Assembly (NCBI RefSeq): GCF_951230165.1 | Contig: NZ_CATNVB010000006.1 | Span: 22,097-86,096, forward strand | Direction: 5' to 3' | DNA from: Lentilactobacillus sp. Marseille-Q4993 | Lineage (GTDB): Bacteria; Bacillota; Bacilli; Lactobacillales; Lactobacillaceae | DNA: 64,000 nt | Shown here: positions 18,745 through 29,176 of the stretch, in pieces | How positions within the stretch are numbered: the stretch's first letter is position 1 | Layout: the number at the start of each line of letters is the position of its first letter | The notes under the pieces: generated by a model | Database searches by the model: none | What the model was told of the DNA's origin: nothing | The model's input: only the letters and a program-made list of their open reading frames with translations | Program-made: the position numbers and the translations under genes

Positions 18745-19476
18745 TTACTCTTGTTTCTTTTTGTTGAGTTGAATGAACTTTTCGATATCCTTTAGTCTTT
18801 CCTGACCGTCGTTAAAGTAATTTTGGTCGTACTTTTTTGCCTTATCAAAATAATCACTGAAGTTCTCATCATTGATCATTGCAACGATTCCCCGATTAAA
18901 ATTGGCTTTACCGTCCTTTGAATCAATCTCCAGCACCATATCGTAAAATTCACCAGCTTGGGTGAAATTACCTAACGCCAATAGGTTGTCACCAATCAAC
19001 TGGTTCACAGTCTTATCTTTGCGATTCTTTTCTTGGGCAGATATTGCAAATGCTAACGAACGTTTACTATCTCCCTTCGCCATATAGCTCTGAGCTAACA
19101 TTAAATACGACTGAAACTGTAACCCCTTATCAGTAACCTTTTGGAATTCGGCGATTGCCTTATCAAATTCTTCAGCTGCATAGTACACGTTACCCAATCC
19201 GTATCGCAATAAATCAACAATTTGGATTTCAGCGGTCGCAAACCTACCTAGTGCCTTCATTAATAGTTCTTCAGCTTGAGGGTAGTCTTTTCCTTCAACC
19301 AATAGCGTAGCTAATTCATAATAGTTGCGGTAATTATCTGGATCCTGATCAATCTTCACCACTAATTCATGAACTAGTTGTTTCGCCTTCTGCTCTTCCT
19401 TTTCCCGCTCTGTCATATACTTCCGTTGTTTATCCTGGTTTTCTCTTTGTAAATCGTCTTTATTCTGATTAGCCAA
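18745..19476 (-). CDS. Tetratricopeptide repeat protein
   Basis: A 243-residue protein with a charged N-terminal segment of about 30 residues (Gln/Lys/Glu-rich, likely helical) followed by at least four TPR units, such as NYYELATLLVEGKDYPQAEELL and LGNVYYAAEEFDKAIAEF. TPR proteins act as protein-binding scaffolds; the partner is unknown. The start is TTG with AGGTGA 6 bases upstream. It is 12 bp upstream of recD2 and 10 bp downstream of the phosphatase gene, a grouping common in lactobacilli. Confidence 0.88.
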   Translation of the reverse strand: MANQNKDDLQRENQDKQRKYMTEREKEEQKAKQLVHELVVKIDQDPDNYRNYYELATLLVEGKDYPQAEELLMKALGRFATAEIQIVDLLRYGLGNVYYAAEEFDKAIAEFQKVTDKGLQFQSYLMLAQSYMAKGDSKRSLAFAISAQEKNRKDKTVNQLIGDNLLALGNFTQAGEFYDMVLEIDSKDGKANFNRGIVAMINDENFSDYFDKAKKYDQNYFNDGQERLKDIEKFIQLNKKKQE

Positions 19477-19486
19477 CTTATCTCAC

Positions 19487-20143
19487 CTATACAATATCCG
19501 TTTCACTTATTTCTCGGTTCAAGTACTCTGTATCGTTCCACTTAACCAGTGAAAACACAGTTCCGGCCTCATTGCTATCAATGATGGTCGTGCTGGTATT
19601 CGCCAACCCACCGCGTTTTTTCAAGTCAGGTAAACTCGCTCCCAACAAATGGTTCATTTCAGCGTTTAACGCTGCTCCGTGACTAACAATCAGTACATTT
19701 TGGTCAGGATTTGCTTGAACGATTTCCTGAATTGCCGGAGTCATTCGGGCAATTACGTCTGGGTAACTTTCACCACCGATAACTGAATTATCGTACTTAT
19801 CAGGGTGGAGTTTGAAGTTCTCAGCCTCCTCTGGAAATTCTGCCTTCACATCAGCAAACTTCATCCCTTCCATTTTGCCAAGGTGAAATTCCTCCAATCG
19901 AGATAAGAACGTGATCGGTGGCTGTTTACTTAGTTGTTTCCGAATTCCTAGAGCTGTATCCCGAGCCCGTTTGATAGGGCTTGCATAAATATGGGCAAAC
20001 TCAATATCCTTTAAAAATTCGCCAACTTGCTTTATTTCCTGATAGCTTTGCTCAAGTAGGGGTGAATCACCACCAGCACCTTGGTACCGGCTTTCCAGAT
20101 TCCACTCAGTTTTTCCATGTCTCACAAAATACAATCTAGTCAC
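19487..20143 (-). CDS. Histidine phosphatase family protein (phosphoglycerate-mutase-like)
   Basis: A 218-residue phosphatase of the histidine phosphatase superfamily. FVRHGKTEWN (residues about 6-15) carries the phospho-accepting His; YASPIKRARDTA and VSHGAALNAEMNHLL carry the remaining phosphate-pocket Arg and His. It is likelier to be a broad-specificity phosphatase than a glycolytic mutase, judging by length. The start is GTG 20143 with GGAGG 7 bases upstream. First gene of the phosphatase-TPR-recD2 operon. Confidence 0.9.
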   Translation of the reverse strand: MTRLYFVRHGKTEWNLESRYQGAGGDSPLLEQSYQEIKQVGEFLKDIEFAHIYASPIKRARDTALGIRKQLSKQPPITFLSRLEEFHLGKMEGMKFADVKAEFPEEAENFKLHPDKYDNSVIGGESYPDVIARMTPAIQEIVQANPDQNVLIVSHGAALNAEMNHLLGASLPDLKKRGGLANTSTTIIDSNEAGTVFSLVKWNDTEYLNREISETDIV

Positions 20144-20211
20144 AGTGCTTCCTCCAAATAATATCTTTCCTTATTATGACAGGTATTATGAAGATTTTCA
20201 AAACTGATTGC

Positions 20212-20264
20212 AAAAAAACAACCCATTTCTAATCACAAAGTTAGCGATTAAAAACAAGTTGTTA
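20212..20264 (-). terminator. Terminator of mnmA
   Basis: An AACAAC/GTTGTT outer stem with an inner TAATCG/GTGATTA pairing is followed by seven T on the minus strand. Confidence 0.7.
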
Positions 20265-20272
20265 ATTAAAGG

Positions 20273-21466
<1,194 letters not shown>

Positions 21467-21511
21467 TTATGATAACGCAAATCTCTCTCAAATACCACCC
21501 GTTTTGCTAAC

Positions 21512-21558
21512 AAAAAAGTACCGGTCGCGTTACCCAACAGGATAACTACCGATACTCT
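21512..21558 (-). terminator. Terminator of ilvE
   Basis: AGTATCGGT pairs with ACCGGTACT, with an inner GTTATCC/GGGTAAC pairing, then six T on the minus strand. Confidence 0.85.
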
Positions 21559-21567
21559 TAGTTTATA

Positions 21568-22605
21568 TTAAACCTCAACCTTTTGAATCCATCCCTCTGG
21601 CGCTTCAACATCGCCAAATTGGATACCAGTTAACGTATCATATAACTTCTTAATTGTAGGACCAACCTCAGTTTCACTGTAGAAGACATGCTTCTTACCA
21701 TGGTGAGTCAAACTACCGATTGGTGAAATAACCGCAGCAGTACCACAGGCCCCTGCTTCTTTAAACTTATCTAGGTCGTCGATATCAACAACCCCTTGAG
21801 TAGCTTTCAAACCTAAGCGATTTTCTGCCAACCACAAAAGTGAGAACTTAGTGATACTTGGCAAAATCGATGGTGACTTAGGAGTGATAAATTCATCGTC
21901 CTTAGTGATTCCAAAGAAATTAGCCGAACCAACTTCTTCAATCGTTTGATGGTTAACTGGGTCAAGATAGATAACATCTGAGTAACCTTGCTTATGGGCT
22001 TCGTCACCAGGTAACAAACTAGCAGCGTAGTTACCACCAACTTTAGATTGACCAGTTCCCTTATGGGCAGCCCGGTCATAATCTGATGTTACGTAGTTGG
22101 TTGGCGTCATTCCACCCTTGTAGTAAGCACCAACGGGCATTGCGAAAATAGTAAAGATGTATTCCTGAGCAGGGTGAACACCGATATTACCCCCAACTCC
22201 AATCATCAATGGACGTAAGTATAAAGTACCACCAGTACCATAAGGAGGAACATAATCAGCATTTGCCTTAACGACCGCTTTAACAGCCTCAACAAATTTA
22301 TCTTCTGGGAAAGCAGGCATTAATAACCGCTCACAACTGTTATGCATTCTCTTTGCGTTTTGATCTGGTCTAAATAATTGAATACTACCATCCTTTGTCC
22401 GATAAGCCTTTAATCCTTCAAAGTCAGCTTGACCATAATGAAGGGCAGTTGAACCCTCACTGATATGTAATGTTGAATCTTCAGTCAATCCACCTTCGTC
22501 CCACTTACCATTTTCGTAATGGGCAAGGAATCGATATGGGAGATCCATATAATCAAATCCAAGGTCGTTCCAATCAATTTCTGATGCTGGTTGTGCTTTT
22601 GCCAT
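21568..22605 (-). CDS. ilvE: Branched-chain amino acid aminotransferase
   Basis: A 345-residue fold-type IV PLP aminotransferase that interconverts leucine, isoleucine and valine with their 2-keto acids. Recognisable features are the early HYGQADFEGLKAYR segment, RPDQNAKRM, the PLP-lysine region around KVGGNYAASL, EVGSANFFGI and the late ACGTAAVISPIG that binds PLP phosphate. The start is ATG 22605, 8 bases after GGAGG; an in-frame ATG at 22620 precedes that site and is rejected. It is monocistronic with a strong promoter and terminator. Confidence 0.95.
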   Translation of the reverse strand: MAKAQPASEIDWNDLGFDYMDLPYRFLAHYENGKWDEGGLTEDSTLHISEGSTALHYGQADFEGLKAYRTKDGSIQLFRPDQNAKRMHNSCERLLMPAFPEDKFVEAVKAVVKANADYVPPYGTGGTLYLRPLMIGVGGNIGVHPAQEYIFTIFAMPVGAYYKGGMTPTNYVTSDYDRAAHKGTGQSKVGGNYAASLLPGDEAHKQGYSDVIYLDPVNHQTIEEVGSANFFGITKDDEFITPKSPSILPSITKFSLLWLAENRLGLKATQGVVDIDDLDKFKEAGACGTAAVISPIGSLTHHGKKHVFYSETEVGPTIKKLYDTLTGIQFGDVEAPEGWIQKVEV

Positions 22606-22627
22606 ATAACATACCTCCATGTAATAT

Positions 22628-22645
22628 AAATTAGAAATCTAATTT
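22628..22645. promoter_or_regulatory. Palindrome in the ilvE leader
   Basis: AAATTAGA-AA-TCTAATTT is an 18-bp inverted repeat with perfect 8-bp arms, just downstream of the ilvE promoter. A second AAATTAGA half-site overlaps the -10. It could be an operator; it is not a clean match to the CodY box. Confidence 0.45.
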
Positions 22646-22657
22646 ATTTTTAATAAG

Positions 22658-22686
22658 ATTCTAATTTGTTTTTGACTTGATGTCAA
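22658..22686 (-). promoter_or_regulatory. ilvE: ilvE promoter
   Basis: TTGACA (22681-22686) and TAGAAT (22658-22663) are separated by exactly 17 bp on the minus strand. This is the best -35/-10 pair I saw in the window. Confidence 0.8.
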
Positions 22687-22696
22687 CCTAACTTTT

Positions 22697-22743
22697 GATA
22701 AAAAAATAGCCGTAGGTTGCTGAAAGCACCGCCACGACTACTC
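22697..22743 (-). terminator. Terminator after the DUF1831 gene
   Basis: TAGTCGT/ACGGCTA and GGTGCT/AGCAACC segments form a stem, followed by seven T on the minus strand. It closes the NUDIX-to-DUF1831 gene run. Confidence 0.82.
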
Positions 22744-22749
22744 TTATAT

Positions 22750-23097
22750 TTATTCATGATTTGGTTTTAAAATATCACGATCAACTAAGTTTTGCATTAC
22801 AAACCGAAATTGCTCAACGTTTTCAGCAGTATCGTCGTTTGCAAAAATATTCACCGGCTTCAATCCATTTCCGGTAGTTACTGACATTCTAAATCCAGTT
22901 AAATCCTTTTTAACCATTACTTTTACTTTATAAGTTGCATTAAACGGAGAGCCTGGGTCAAGAGACCGCTCAAGGGAATAGTTTCCTTGCTTTGTCTCCG
23001 TGAACCCAACGTCTTTAAGTGAGTACCGCTTAACCTGATCCGATAATTCATACGTCACACTATCGCCATTTGCTTTTGCTGTTTTTGAAAATGCCAT
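22750..23097 (-). CDS. DUF1831 family protein
   Basis: 115 residues, alternating beta-strand and polar segments, with no membrane segment. It matches the lactobacillus DUF1831 family, function unknown. Its ATG overlaps the end of the cysteine desulfurase gene by one base, so the two are translationally coupled. A link to Fe-S or tRNA sulfur transfer is suggested only by position. Confidence 0.82.
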   Translation of the reverse strand: MAFSKTAKANGDSVTYELSDQVKRYSLKDVGFTETKQGNYSLERSLDPGSPFNATYKVKVMVKKDLTGFRMSVTTGNGLKPVNIFANDDTAENVEQFRFVMQNLVDRDILKPNHE

Positions 23098-24260
23098 TAG
23101 TTTGTAACCCCTTTCTTCTTTATTCTACCAATAGTTTTGACGATTGCATCAACTAATTTATCTAAATCTTCCTTAGTGGTGTATCGACCGAAGCTGATTC
23201 GAATTGATTCTGAGATTCTGGGGCTATCTTCGCCATACATAGCCACTAACACATGAGACGGCTCAATACTGCCGGCAGTACATGCTGAGCCACCTGAAAC
23301 AGCGATTCCTGCCAAATCAAGGTTAGTTTGCATTACGTAAGTTGAAATCCCTTTTAACCAAATATTGAAGACATGGTTTAGGTTATCCTTTGCAACCAAA
23401 CCATTGACTTCAAAGTCAACGTTATTAGCTTTTAATTGGTCAATAAGATACTGTTTGAACCCATAATACTTTTCCTGCCGCCGATGCTTCTCATCACTGG
23501 TTATCGTCTCAACAGCTTTACCAAACCCAGCGATGGCCGGTACGTTTTCAGTTCCTGCTCGGCGCTTATCTTCCTGCTGACCACCCTTTACAAAACTTGG
23601 GAAATTAACCCCTTGGTGCTTGTATAGAAATCCAATCATCTTTGGACCATTGATTTTATGAGCAGAAGTCGATAACAGATCGATATGGTCTCGTTGAACG
23701 TCAATATCTAGCAATCCATAAGCCTGAACTGCATCGGTGTGAAACCAAGCTTGATGGTCCTTCAATATCTCACCAATTTCATGAATTGGCATTACAGAAC
23801 CGACCTCATTATTACCCATCATGATTGAAACCAAAATCGTGTCATCACGAAGTGCCTCTTTAAAATCAGTCATCGAAATATAGCCATTCTCATCAACCGG
23901 CAAATAAGTTACTTCAAACCCCTGCTTTTCCAAAGCTCGCATTGGTTGCAGCACGGCTTCATGTTCAATCGCCGTTGTAATAATGTGCTTACCAAGATCC
24001 TGACGACTTAACGCTGTCTGCATAATTGCAGTATTGTCACTTTCGGAACCACCGCTGGTAAAGATAATTTCCTCAGGATCTGCGTTGATACTCTTTGCGA
24101 TAGTTTCCCGAGCAGATTCCATCACCTGCTTAGCTTCACGCCCAAGCCCGTACAACGTCGATGCGTTTCCGTACACATTCTTATACTTATCCATCATCTC
24201 AGCATAAACTTCGTCTGAAACCCGCGTTGTTGCGGCATTATCTAAATAAATCTCTTCCAC
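23097..24260 (-). CDS. Cysteine desulfurase (NifS/IscS family)
   Basis: A PLP enzyme that takes sulfur from cysteine for tRNA thiolation and Fe-S assembly. YLDNAATT is at the N terminus, SAHKINGPKMIGFLY carries the PLP lysine, and SGGSACTAGSIEPSHV carries the active-site cysteine on the mobile loop. I prefer GTG 24260 as start (387 residues, MEEIYLDNAATT), since AGGAA lies 9 bases upstream; GTG 24269 directly abuts it. The group is IscS/NifS rather than SufS by its loop. It likely feeds MnmA. Confidence 0.93.
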   Translation of the reverse strand: MEEIYLDNAATTRVSDEVYAEMMDKYKNVYGNASTLYGLGREAKQVMESARETIAKSINADPEEIIFTSGGSESDNTAIMQTALSRQDLGKHIITTAIEHEAVLQPMRALEKQGFEVTYLPVDENGYISMTDFKEALRDDTILVSIMMGNNEVGSVMPIHEIGEILKDHQAWFHTDAVQAYGLLDIDVQRDHIDLLSTSAHKINGPKMIGFLYKHQGVNFPSFVKGGQQEDKRRAGTENVPAIAGFGKAVETITSDEKHRRQEKYYGFKQYLIDQLKANNVDFEVNGLVAKDNLNHVFNIWLKGISTYVMQTNLDLAGIAVSGGSACTAGSIEPSHVLVAMYGEDSPRISESIRISFGRYTTKEDLDKLVDAIVKTIGRIKKKGVTN

Positions 24261-24280
24261 AATTTTCACTTCCTGTAAAT

Positions 24281-24967
24281 CTAGTTCTTAAATAAGTTAA
24301 TTAACATTTCGCCGGATCTACGACCAGCTTGAATAATAAATTGGTCAAAGGATTGTTCTGCGTCCTCATCACCAACGTCAGACATGGCCCGAATCACAAC
24401 GTAAGGCACCTTGTTTTCGTATGCCACTTGGCCTACAGCTGCCCCTTCCATTTCAACGCATTGCGCATCTGGGAAATTGGCAACGATGGCAGCTGTTTTT
24501 TCAGAGCTAGCCACGAACTGATCGCCGGATACAATCAGTCCCTTTGCAGTATTTAGACCTGTTTCTTGGGCTGCCTCAATAATTCGGTCCCCAAGTTCAC
24601 GGTCCGCTGGAAAACGAGCTGGCATCCCTGGTAATTGACCAACTTCGTAACCCGAACTAGTAACATCTACATCGTGATACGCAGTCTCTGTCGAAACCAC
24701 CACATCACCAACGTGAAGTCCTTCGCCAACTCCACCAGCTGATCCTGAATTAATCAACTCATCAACGTTAAACTCAGTAATTAACAAGGCAGCTGTAATT
24801 CCAGCTTGGACCTTACCAATTCCAGATTTAACGATCACAACGTTTTCACTACCAATTTGACCACTCAAAAAGTCTGCGTGGCCAACCGTTTTAGTGCTTG
24901 TGTTTGTCAAGGCTCCCTTAAGAACCTCAATTTCTTCGTCCATTGCACATATTATTCCGTATGTCAT
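24281..24967 (-). CDS. mtnN: 5'-methylthioadenosine/S-adenosylhomocysteine nucleosidase
   Basis: A 228-residue nucleoside hydrolase that cleaves MTA and SAH in methionine salvage and the activated methyl cycle, upstream of LuxS. Visible are IICAMDEEIE, VIVKSGIGKVQAG, NSGSAGGVGEGLHVGDVVV and the catalytic VEMEGAAVGQVAY and IRAMSDVGDEDA motifs with the Asp proton donor. Closely spaced genes on both sides indicate one transcript from the NUDIX gene down to DUF1831. Confidence 0.95.
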   Translation of the reverse strand: MTYGIICAMDEEIEVLKGALTNTSTKTVGHADFLSGQIGSENVVIVKSGIGKVQAGITAALLITEFNVDELINSGSAGGVGEGLHVGDVVVSTETAYHDVDVTSSGYEVGQLPGMPARFPADRELGDRIIEAAQETGLNTAKGLIVSGDQFVASSEKTAAIVANFPDAQCVEMEGAAVGQVAYENKVPYVVIRAMSDVGDEDAEQSFDQFIIQAGRRSGEMLINLFKN

Positions 24968-24977
24968 TCGTAATCTC

Positions 24978-25268
24978 CTAATTAATAAAGAATAAGATCA
25001 AGTAAACAATTAAAACAAGGACCAGCAAAACGCCGATTATCCAATTCAACCGCCGGTTTGTTCGATGCCACTTGGGCGTCTTAAAATCCTCAGCTTCTGT
25101 TGATGTTTGAGGTTGCCGACTTGGAATGTCATCACCACTTTGGTCATCACTTACCACATCAGGTTCTCGCCTAGGTTTAGGAGCAGCTTTTCGCTCCCCT
25201 TGACGTTGACGTTCCCGGTATTGTTTTCTAGTCAATGGTTCTGTGTCGTCATTATTTTTAATTGGCAC
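24978..25268 (-). CDS. Small membrane protein with a charged N-terminal half
   Basis: 96 residues: a very polar Arg/Gln/Asp-rich region (about 1-70) and one C-terminal transmembrane helix (about 74-95). That topology is a tail-anchored or single-pass protein with its tail in the cytoplasm. Start GTG 25268 with AGGTGA 6 bases upstream. It resembles unnamed lactobacillus proteins found between nudF and mtnN; function unknown. Confidence 0.78.
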   Translation of the reverse strand: MPIKNNDDTEPLTRKQYRERQRQGERKAAPKPRREPDVVSDDQSGDDIPSRQPQTSTEAEDFKTPKWHRTNRRLNWIIGVLLVLVLIVYLILFFIN

Positions 25269-25278
25269 CTTTATTCAC

Positions 25279-25827
25279 CTACTCTTGGTTCTCTAAGAAC
25301 TGCCAATACAAAATAGCAGTCGTTGTCTTTGCATCTTTTATTTCGCCGTTAGCAAGCATTTTAAGCGCTTCAGATAAGCTAACCTTCGATAACTCAAGAA
25401 ATTCACCCTTGTCTCTTGGTAACTCGTCAGTAACCGGCTTTAATCCCTTAGCAAGGTATAATTCCATATATTCATCCGAAAAGCCAACAGTGGAGTAGAA
25501 CCCAGTTAGTAATTTTATTTCGGCTGGTTTCATCCGTAATTCTTCGTTTAACTCTCGATAAACGGCATGTTCGCTTGACTTATCACGACTATCAAGTTTA
25601 CCCGCGGGAATCTCTAACACCGTTTCAGAAACTGGTGCTCGCCACTGCTTTTCCAAAATCATTTTATCATCATCGGTAATTGCGAGTACCCCAACTGCCT
25701 TAGCGTGACGAACAATTTCTCGGTATGAAGTCTGACCATCTGGGAGCTCCACCTTCTGCTTAATAACATCAATGATTGCTCCGTTATATATCTTTTCAGT
25801 ACTAAGTACCTTCTCTTCAAAATCCAC
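25279..25827 (-). CDS. NUDIX hydrolase (ADP-ribose pyrophosphatase-like)
   Basis: A 182-residue NUDIX enzyme that probably hydrolyses ADP-ribose to AMP and ribose 5-phosphate. The N-terminal domain TEKIYNGAIIDVIKQKVELPDG and EIPAGKLDSRD...AVYRELNEEL are typical of the YqkG/NudF group. In the Nudix box the first Glu is replaced by Asp in GKLDSRD, while RELNEE is intact. Start GTG 25827 with AAGGTGA. It is the first gene of the run leading to mtnN and the desulfurase. Confidence 0.88.
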   Translation of the reverse strand: MDFEEKVLSTEKIYNGAIIDVIKQKVELPDGQTSYREIVRHAKAVGVLAITDDDKMILEKQWRAPVSETVLEIPAGKLDSRDKSSEHAVYRELNEELRMKPAEIKLLTGFYSTVGFSDEYMELYLAKGLKPVTDELPRDKGEFLELSKVSLSEALKMLANGEIKDAKTTTAILYWQFLENQE

Positions 25828-25878
25828 AAAATCACCTTAATCCAAAGTTATTTTAACCGTTACTGATAGATTTGACAA

Positions 25879-26094
25879 TTAACCTTCGTCGGTTACGATT
25901 TGCGCCTTTGCTGCTTGAGGACCCTTTTGCCCTGTTACTACTACATATTCTACCCTAGCGCCTGCTTGAATATCGCGAATCTGATCATCTCTAAACGCAT
26001 TCTTAAAGAAGAACAAATCTTCCTTATCGTTATCCTGTTCAATAAAGCCAAATGCATTCTTTTCACTGTAACTTTTGATTGTTCCCATTAACAT
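25879..26094 (-). CDS. Divergent cold-shock domain protein
   Basis: A 71-residue single-domain OB-fold protein of the Csp type. RNP1-like KNAFGFI and RNP2-like DLFFFKNAF replace the canonical KGFGFI and DVFVHF, so most aromatic RNA-binding positions are kept but His and one Gly are lost. It also lacks the usual WFN motif (KSYSEK here). The start is ATG 26094, 7 bases after GGAGG. That ribosome site directly follows the T-run of the ileS terminator. Confidence 0.85.
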   Translation of the reverse strand: MLMGTIKSYSEKNAFGFIEQDNDKEDLFFFKNAFRDDQIRDIQAGARVEYVVVTGQKGPQAAKAQIVTDEG

Positions 26095-26106
26095 GGTCTT
26101 ACCTCC

Positions 26107-26140
26107 AAAAAATCTCCCACAGAAATACTCTATGGGAGAT
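26107..26140 (-). terminator. ileS terminator, also the leader hairpin of the csp-like gene
   Basis: ATCTCCCA/TGGGAGAT stem with a 13-nt loop, then six T on the minus strand. The GGAGG of the csp-like gene follows at once, so the hairpin also forms the 5' leader of any csp transcript made from the adjacent promoter. Confidence 0.88.
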
Positions 26141-26149
26141 ATTATATCA
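26141..26149 (-). promoter_or_regulatory. Extended -10 promoter for the csp-like gene
   Basis: TGATATAAT on the minus strand, 1 bp after the ileS stop codon. Transcription would start within or just before the 5' arm of the terminator hairpin. Confidence 0.55.
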
Positions 26150-26150
26150 T

Positions 26151-28958
26151 TTACTTTTCTTCGAAACCTTCAGTTGCCGTTTCTGGGAACTCACTTCGAA
26201 CAATTGCAGCACATGAAGCACAGAAAGTTGGGTAATCTGGATCAGAACCAACGTCTTGCTTAATCAACCGACAACGTTCACAAACTTGGCCTTCAGCTTT
26301 CTTAACGCTGAGAGCAATTCCGTTAGATTCAAATACCTCTGCATCAGCAGGAGCATCATCATAATCGGCGACTGATAGTTGAGAAACCATCAATACTGTT
26401 TGCAATTCGGTTCCTAGTTTATCGAATAACTCCTTAACAGAACTAGTTGCATAAATTGTCAAAGCTGCCTCTGATGATTTACCAATCAGTTTGTTATCCC
26501 GAGCTTCTTCAAGAACCTTCAAAACGTCACTTCTTAAACTCAAGAATGAGTTCCAGTTAGCTAACGTATCTTCTTCATTATCAAAATGTTTTGCTTCTGG
26601 CATGTTGGCAAGTTGAACGAATTCCTCTGGTTCTTTCAAGAATTCCCAGATTTCTTCGGCAGTATGTGGAAGAATTGGAGTCATCAACTTAGTTAATGCA
26701 ACAGCAATTTCGTACATTACTGTTTGCATTGACCGACGCTTGTGACCATCTTCTTTGTCGATGTACAAAATATCCTTTGAGAAATCAAGGTAGAATGCTG
26801 AAAGGTCATTAGCAACAAATGTCGTTAATTTCTTATTCAAACTCAAGAAATCATACTTGTCGTAGTCGGCCTTTACATCACTGACAAACTTATTCAACAA
26901 CAATAACATGTACTTATCAGCTGACTCAAGTTGATCAAATTCAACCGTATTCGTCTTAGGGTCAAAGTCAGTCGTGTTAGCAAGCAAGAATCGCATCGTA
27001 TTTCTAATCTTCTTGTAAGCATCAGAAATCTTAACGAAATTATCCATTGAAACCCGCACATCGGCAGACGTATCAACTGAGGTAACCCAAAGTCTAACGA
27101 TTTCGGCTCCCATTTTCTTGATAACTTCATCTGGAGCGATAGTGTTTCCAAGTGATTTACTCATCTTGTGGCCTTGACCATCAAGCGTAAATCCTTGTGA
27201 TACAACCTGCTTATAAGGAGCTTTACCAGATACCGCAACACTGGTAATCAAACTTGAGTTGAACCAACCACGGTACTGATCTGAACCTTCAAGGTACATG
27301 TCAGCTGGGTAAGTAAGATTATCACGTTCAGCAAGCACACCTTGATGTGATGAACCTGAATCGAACCAAACATCCATAATGTCGTCTTCCTTAGTAAACT
27401 CACCGTTAGGAGAATGCTCACTAGTGAAGCCTTCAGGAAGAAGATCTTTGGCTTCCTTTTCAAACCAAATATCTGAACCATACTTTTCAAACAGGTCAGC
27501 TACATGGTTAATTGTTTCTTCAGTGATGATTGCCTCGCCATCTTCGGCGTAGAAGATGGGAAGTGGTACACCCCAAACCCGTTGTCTTGAGATAACCCAA
27601 TCACCACGGTTTTTAATCATATTAGCAAGCCGAACTTTACCCCAATCTGGGAAGAATTCGACATCATCGATTGCCGATAAAATTTCGTCCTTGATTTTAT
27701 CAACAGAAGCAAACCATTGAGGAGTTGCCCGGAAAATGATTGGCTTCTTTGTCCGCCAGTCAAATGGGTAACTATGCTCAATTGGCATGTAGTCGAGCAA
27801 CAAGTTCTGCTCTTTTAATTTATTAAGGGCAATTTCATTGGCATCATCGTAGAATACACCGGCAAAATCCTCACCAGCTTCTTCGGTTAGGTAACCGCGA
27901 TCATCAACTGGAGCGAAAATATCCAAATCGTATTGACGACCAATTCTAAAGTCATCTTCACCATATCCAGGTGCGGTATGAACAAGTCCAGTACCAGCAT
28001 CCAAAGTAACGAAATCACCTAACATAGTTACTAATTTTCTACTGTGATCAAATGGGTGTTCTGCAAGAACGTATTCAAGGTCCTTACCCTTAACCACCTT
28101 AAGTTCCTTAACGTTGCTCCAACCAAATAGTTCTTCATCCTTATGAAGAAGTTCAGTGGCAATAACAAACTTTCGATCATCACCTTCTGGTTGAACAACG
28201 GAATAGTCGAAGTCAGCGTCAACAGTAATCCCTTCAGAAGCGGGAATTGTCCATGGAGTAGTTGTCCAAACAACCATGTAAGTGTTGTTGTCTTCTAAGA
28301 CACCCTTACCATCAACCACTTTTTCACCATAAAAGGCTGATGGTGAAGTGATATCGTGATACTCAACTTCAGCTTCAGCTAAAGCTGATTCTGATGACCA
28401 TGACCAGTAAACTGGTTTTTTACCCTTATAAATCAAGCCACGTTTAGCAAAGGCACCAAATACACGAACCTCTTGAGCTTCAAATTCAGGGGCAAGGGTT
28501 AAGTATGGGTTGTCCCAATCACCAGCTACTCCCAATCTTCTAAAGCCTGCCTTTTGCCGGTCAACTTGTTTCAAAGCATATTCCCGACAAAGTTTCCGGA
28601 ATTCGTTAGTGGTCATCTTTTTACGGTCGTAACCAGCTTTAGTCAATTGTTGTTCAATTGGCAACCCATGAGTATCCCAACCTGGAACGTAAGGAGCCCG
28701 GTACCCGTTCATTGATTTGTAACGAACGATGATATCCTTGGAAATTTTATTCATGGCATGACCCATGTGAATATCTCCATTGGCATATGGAGGACCATCA
28801 TGAAGAACAAAACTTGGTTTGCCCTCATTTAATTTTTGTCTCTGTTGATATACGTCATTGTCATCCCACGCCTTTTGCCGATCAACCTCTTTAACGGGCA
28901 AATTTCCGCGCATTTTAAACTTGGTCTTCCCAAGATTAAGTGTGTCTTTAACTCGCAT
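26151..28958 (-). CDS. ileS: Isoleucyl-tRNA synthetase
   Basis: A 935-residue class Ia synthetase. The HIGH-equivalent [11 protein letters not shown] is near residue 60, and KMSKSLGN supplies KMSKS. The editing CP1 insertion lies between them, with [13 protein letters not shown] and [18 protein letters not shown]. The C-terminal zinc ribbon CERCRLIK...CASCAA is complete. ATG 28958 is preceded by a T-box leader, so expression responds to uncharged tRNA-Ile. Confidence 0.98.
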   Translation of the reverse strand: MRVKDTLNLGKTKFKMRGNLPVKEVDRQKAWDDNDVYQQRQKLNEGKPSFVLHDGPPYANGDIHMGHAMNKISKDIIVRYKSMNGYRAPYVPGWDTHGLPIEQQLTKAGYDRKKMTTNEFRKLCREYALKQVDRQKAGFRRLGVAGDWDNPYLTLAPEFEAQEVRVFGAFAKRGLIYKGKKPVYWSWSSESALAEAEVEYHDITSPSAFYGEKVVDGKGVLEDNNTYMVVWTTTPWTIPASEGITVDADFDYSVVQPEGDDRKFVIATELLHKDEELFGWSNVKELKVVKGKDLEYVLAEHPFDHSRKLVTMLGDFVTLDAGTGLVHTAPGYGEDDFRIGRQYDLDIFAPVDDRGYLTEEAGEDFAGVFYDDANEIALNKLKEQNLLLDYMPIEHSYPFDWRTKKPIIFRATPQWFASVDKIKDEILSAIDDVEFFPDWGKVRLANMIKNRGDWVISRQRVWGVPLPIFYAEDGEAIITEETINHVADLFEKYGSDIWFEKEAKDLLPEGFTSEHSPNGEFTKEDDIMDVWFDSGSSHQGVLAERDNLTYPADMYLEGSDQYRGWFNSSLITSVAVSGKAPYKQVVSQGFTLDGQGHKMSKSLGNTIAPDEVIKKMGAEIVRLWVTSVDTSADVRVSMDNFVKISDAYKKIRNTMRFLLANTTDFDPKTNTVEFDQLESADKYMLLLLNKFVSDVKADYDKYDFLSLNKKLTTFVANDLSAFYLDFSKDILYIDKEDGHKRRSMQTVMYEIAVALTKLMTPILPHTAEEIWEFLKEPEEFVQLANMPEAKHFDNEEDTLANWNSFLSLRSDVLKVLEEARDNKLIGKSSEAALTIYATSSVKELFDKLGTELQTVLMVSQLSVADYDDAPADAEVFESNGIALSVKKAEGQVCERCRLIKQDVGSDPDYPTFCASCAAIVRSEFPETATEGFEEK

Positions 28959-28985
28959 AACTAACTCCCTTTCTCAAATTCTAAA

Positions 28986-29168
28986 CAAAAAAAGAGACTT
29001 CATCGCAAGGGACGAAATCTCCGTGGTACCACCCAAATTTAGAATTAATAAAATTCTCTCTGTAAGTTATCGATTATCAAGAGGTGATCTTTTCTCAAGT
29101 GACTACTACCAAACTTTCAGCTCTGTTTGGCTCTCTGCAAGTGTCTCCAGAAAACTTTCCGTCCTCTT
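28986..29168 (-). promoter_or_regulatory. T-box riboswitch of ileS
   Basis: A T-box leader upstream of ileS. The conserved T-box core TGGTACCACGG appears on the minus strand near 29021-29031, preceded by GGG. After it, GAGATTTCGTCC pairs with GATGAAGTCTC and is followed by seven T, giving the terminator; the competing antiterminator would use the T-box. The Stem I region starts just after the divIVA stop, and an ATC (Ile) specifier is seen in AAGATCACCTC. It binds tRNA-Ile and senses its charging. Confidence 0.92.
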
Positions 29169-29176
29169 ATCGAATG

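Noticed and set aside
25279..25827. The Asp in place of Glu in the NUDIX box as a sign of inactivation
   Set aside because: The metal-binding REUxEE is intact and the change is conservative; ADP-ribose pyrophosphatases of lactobacilli can differ here.
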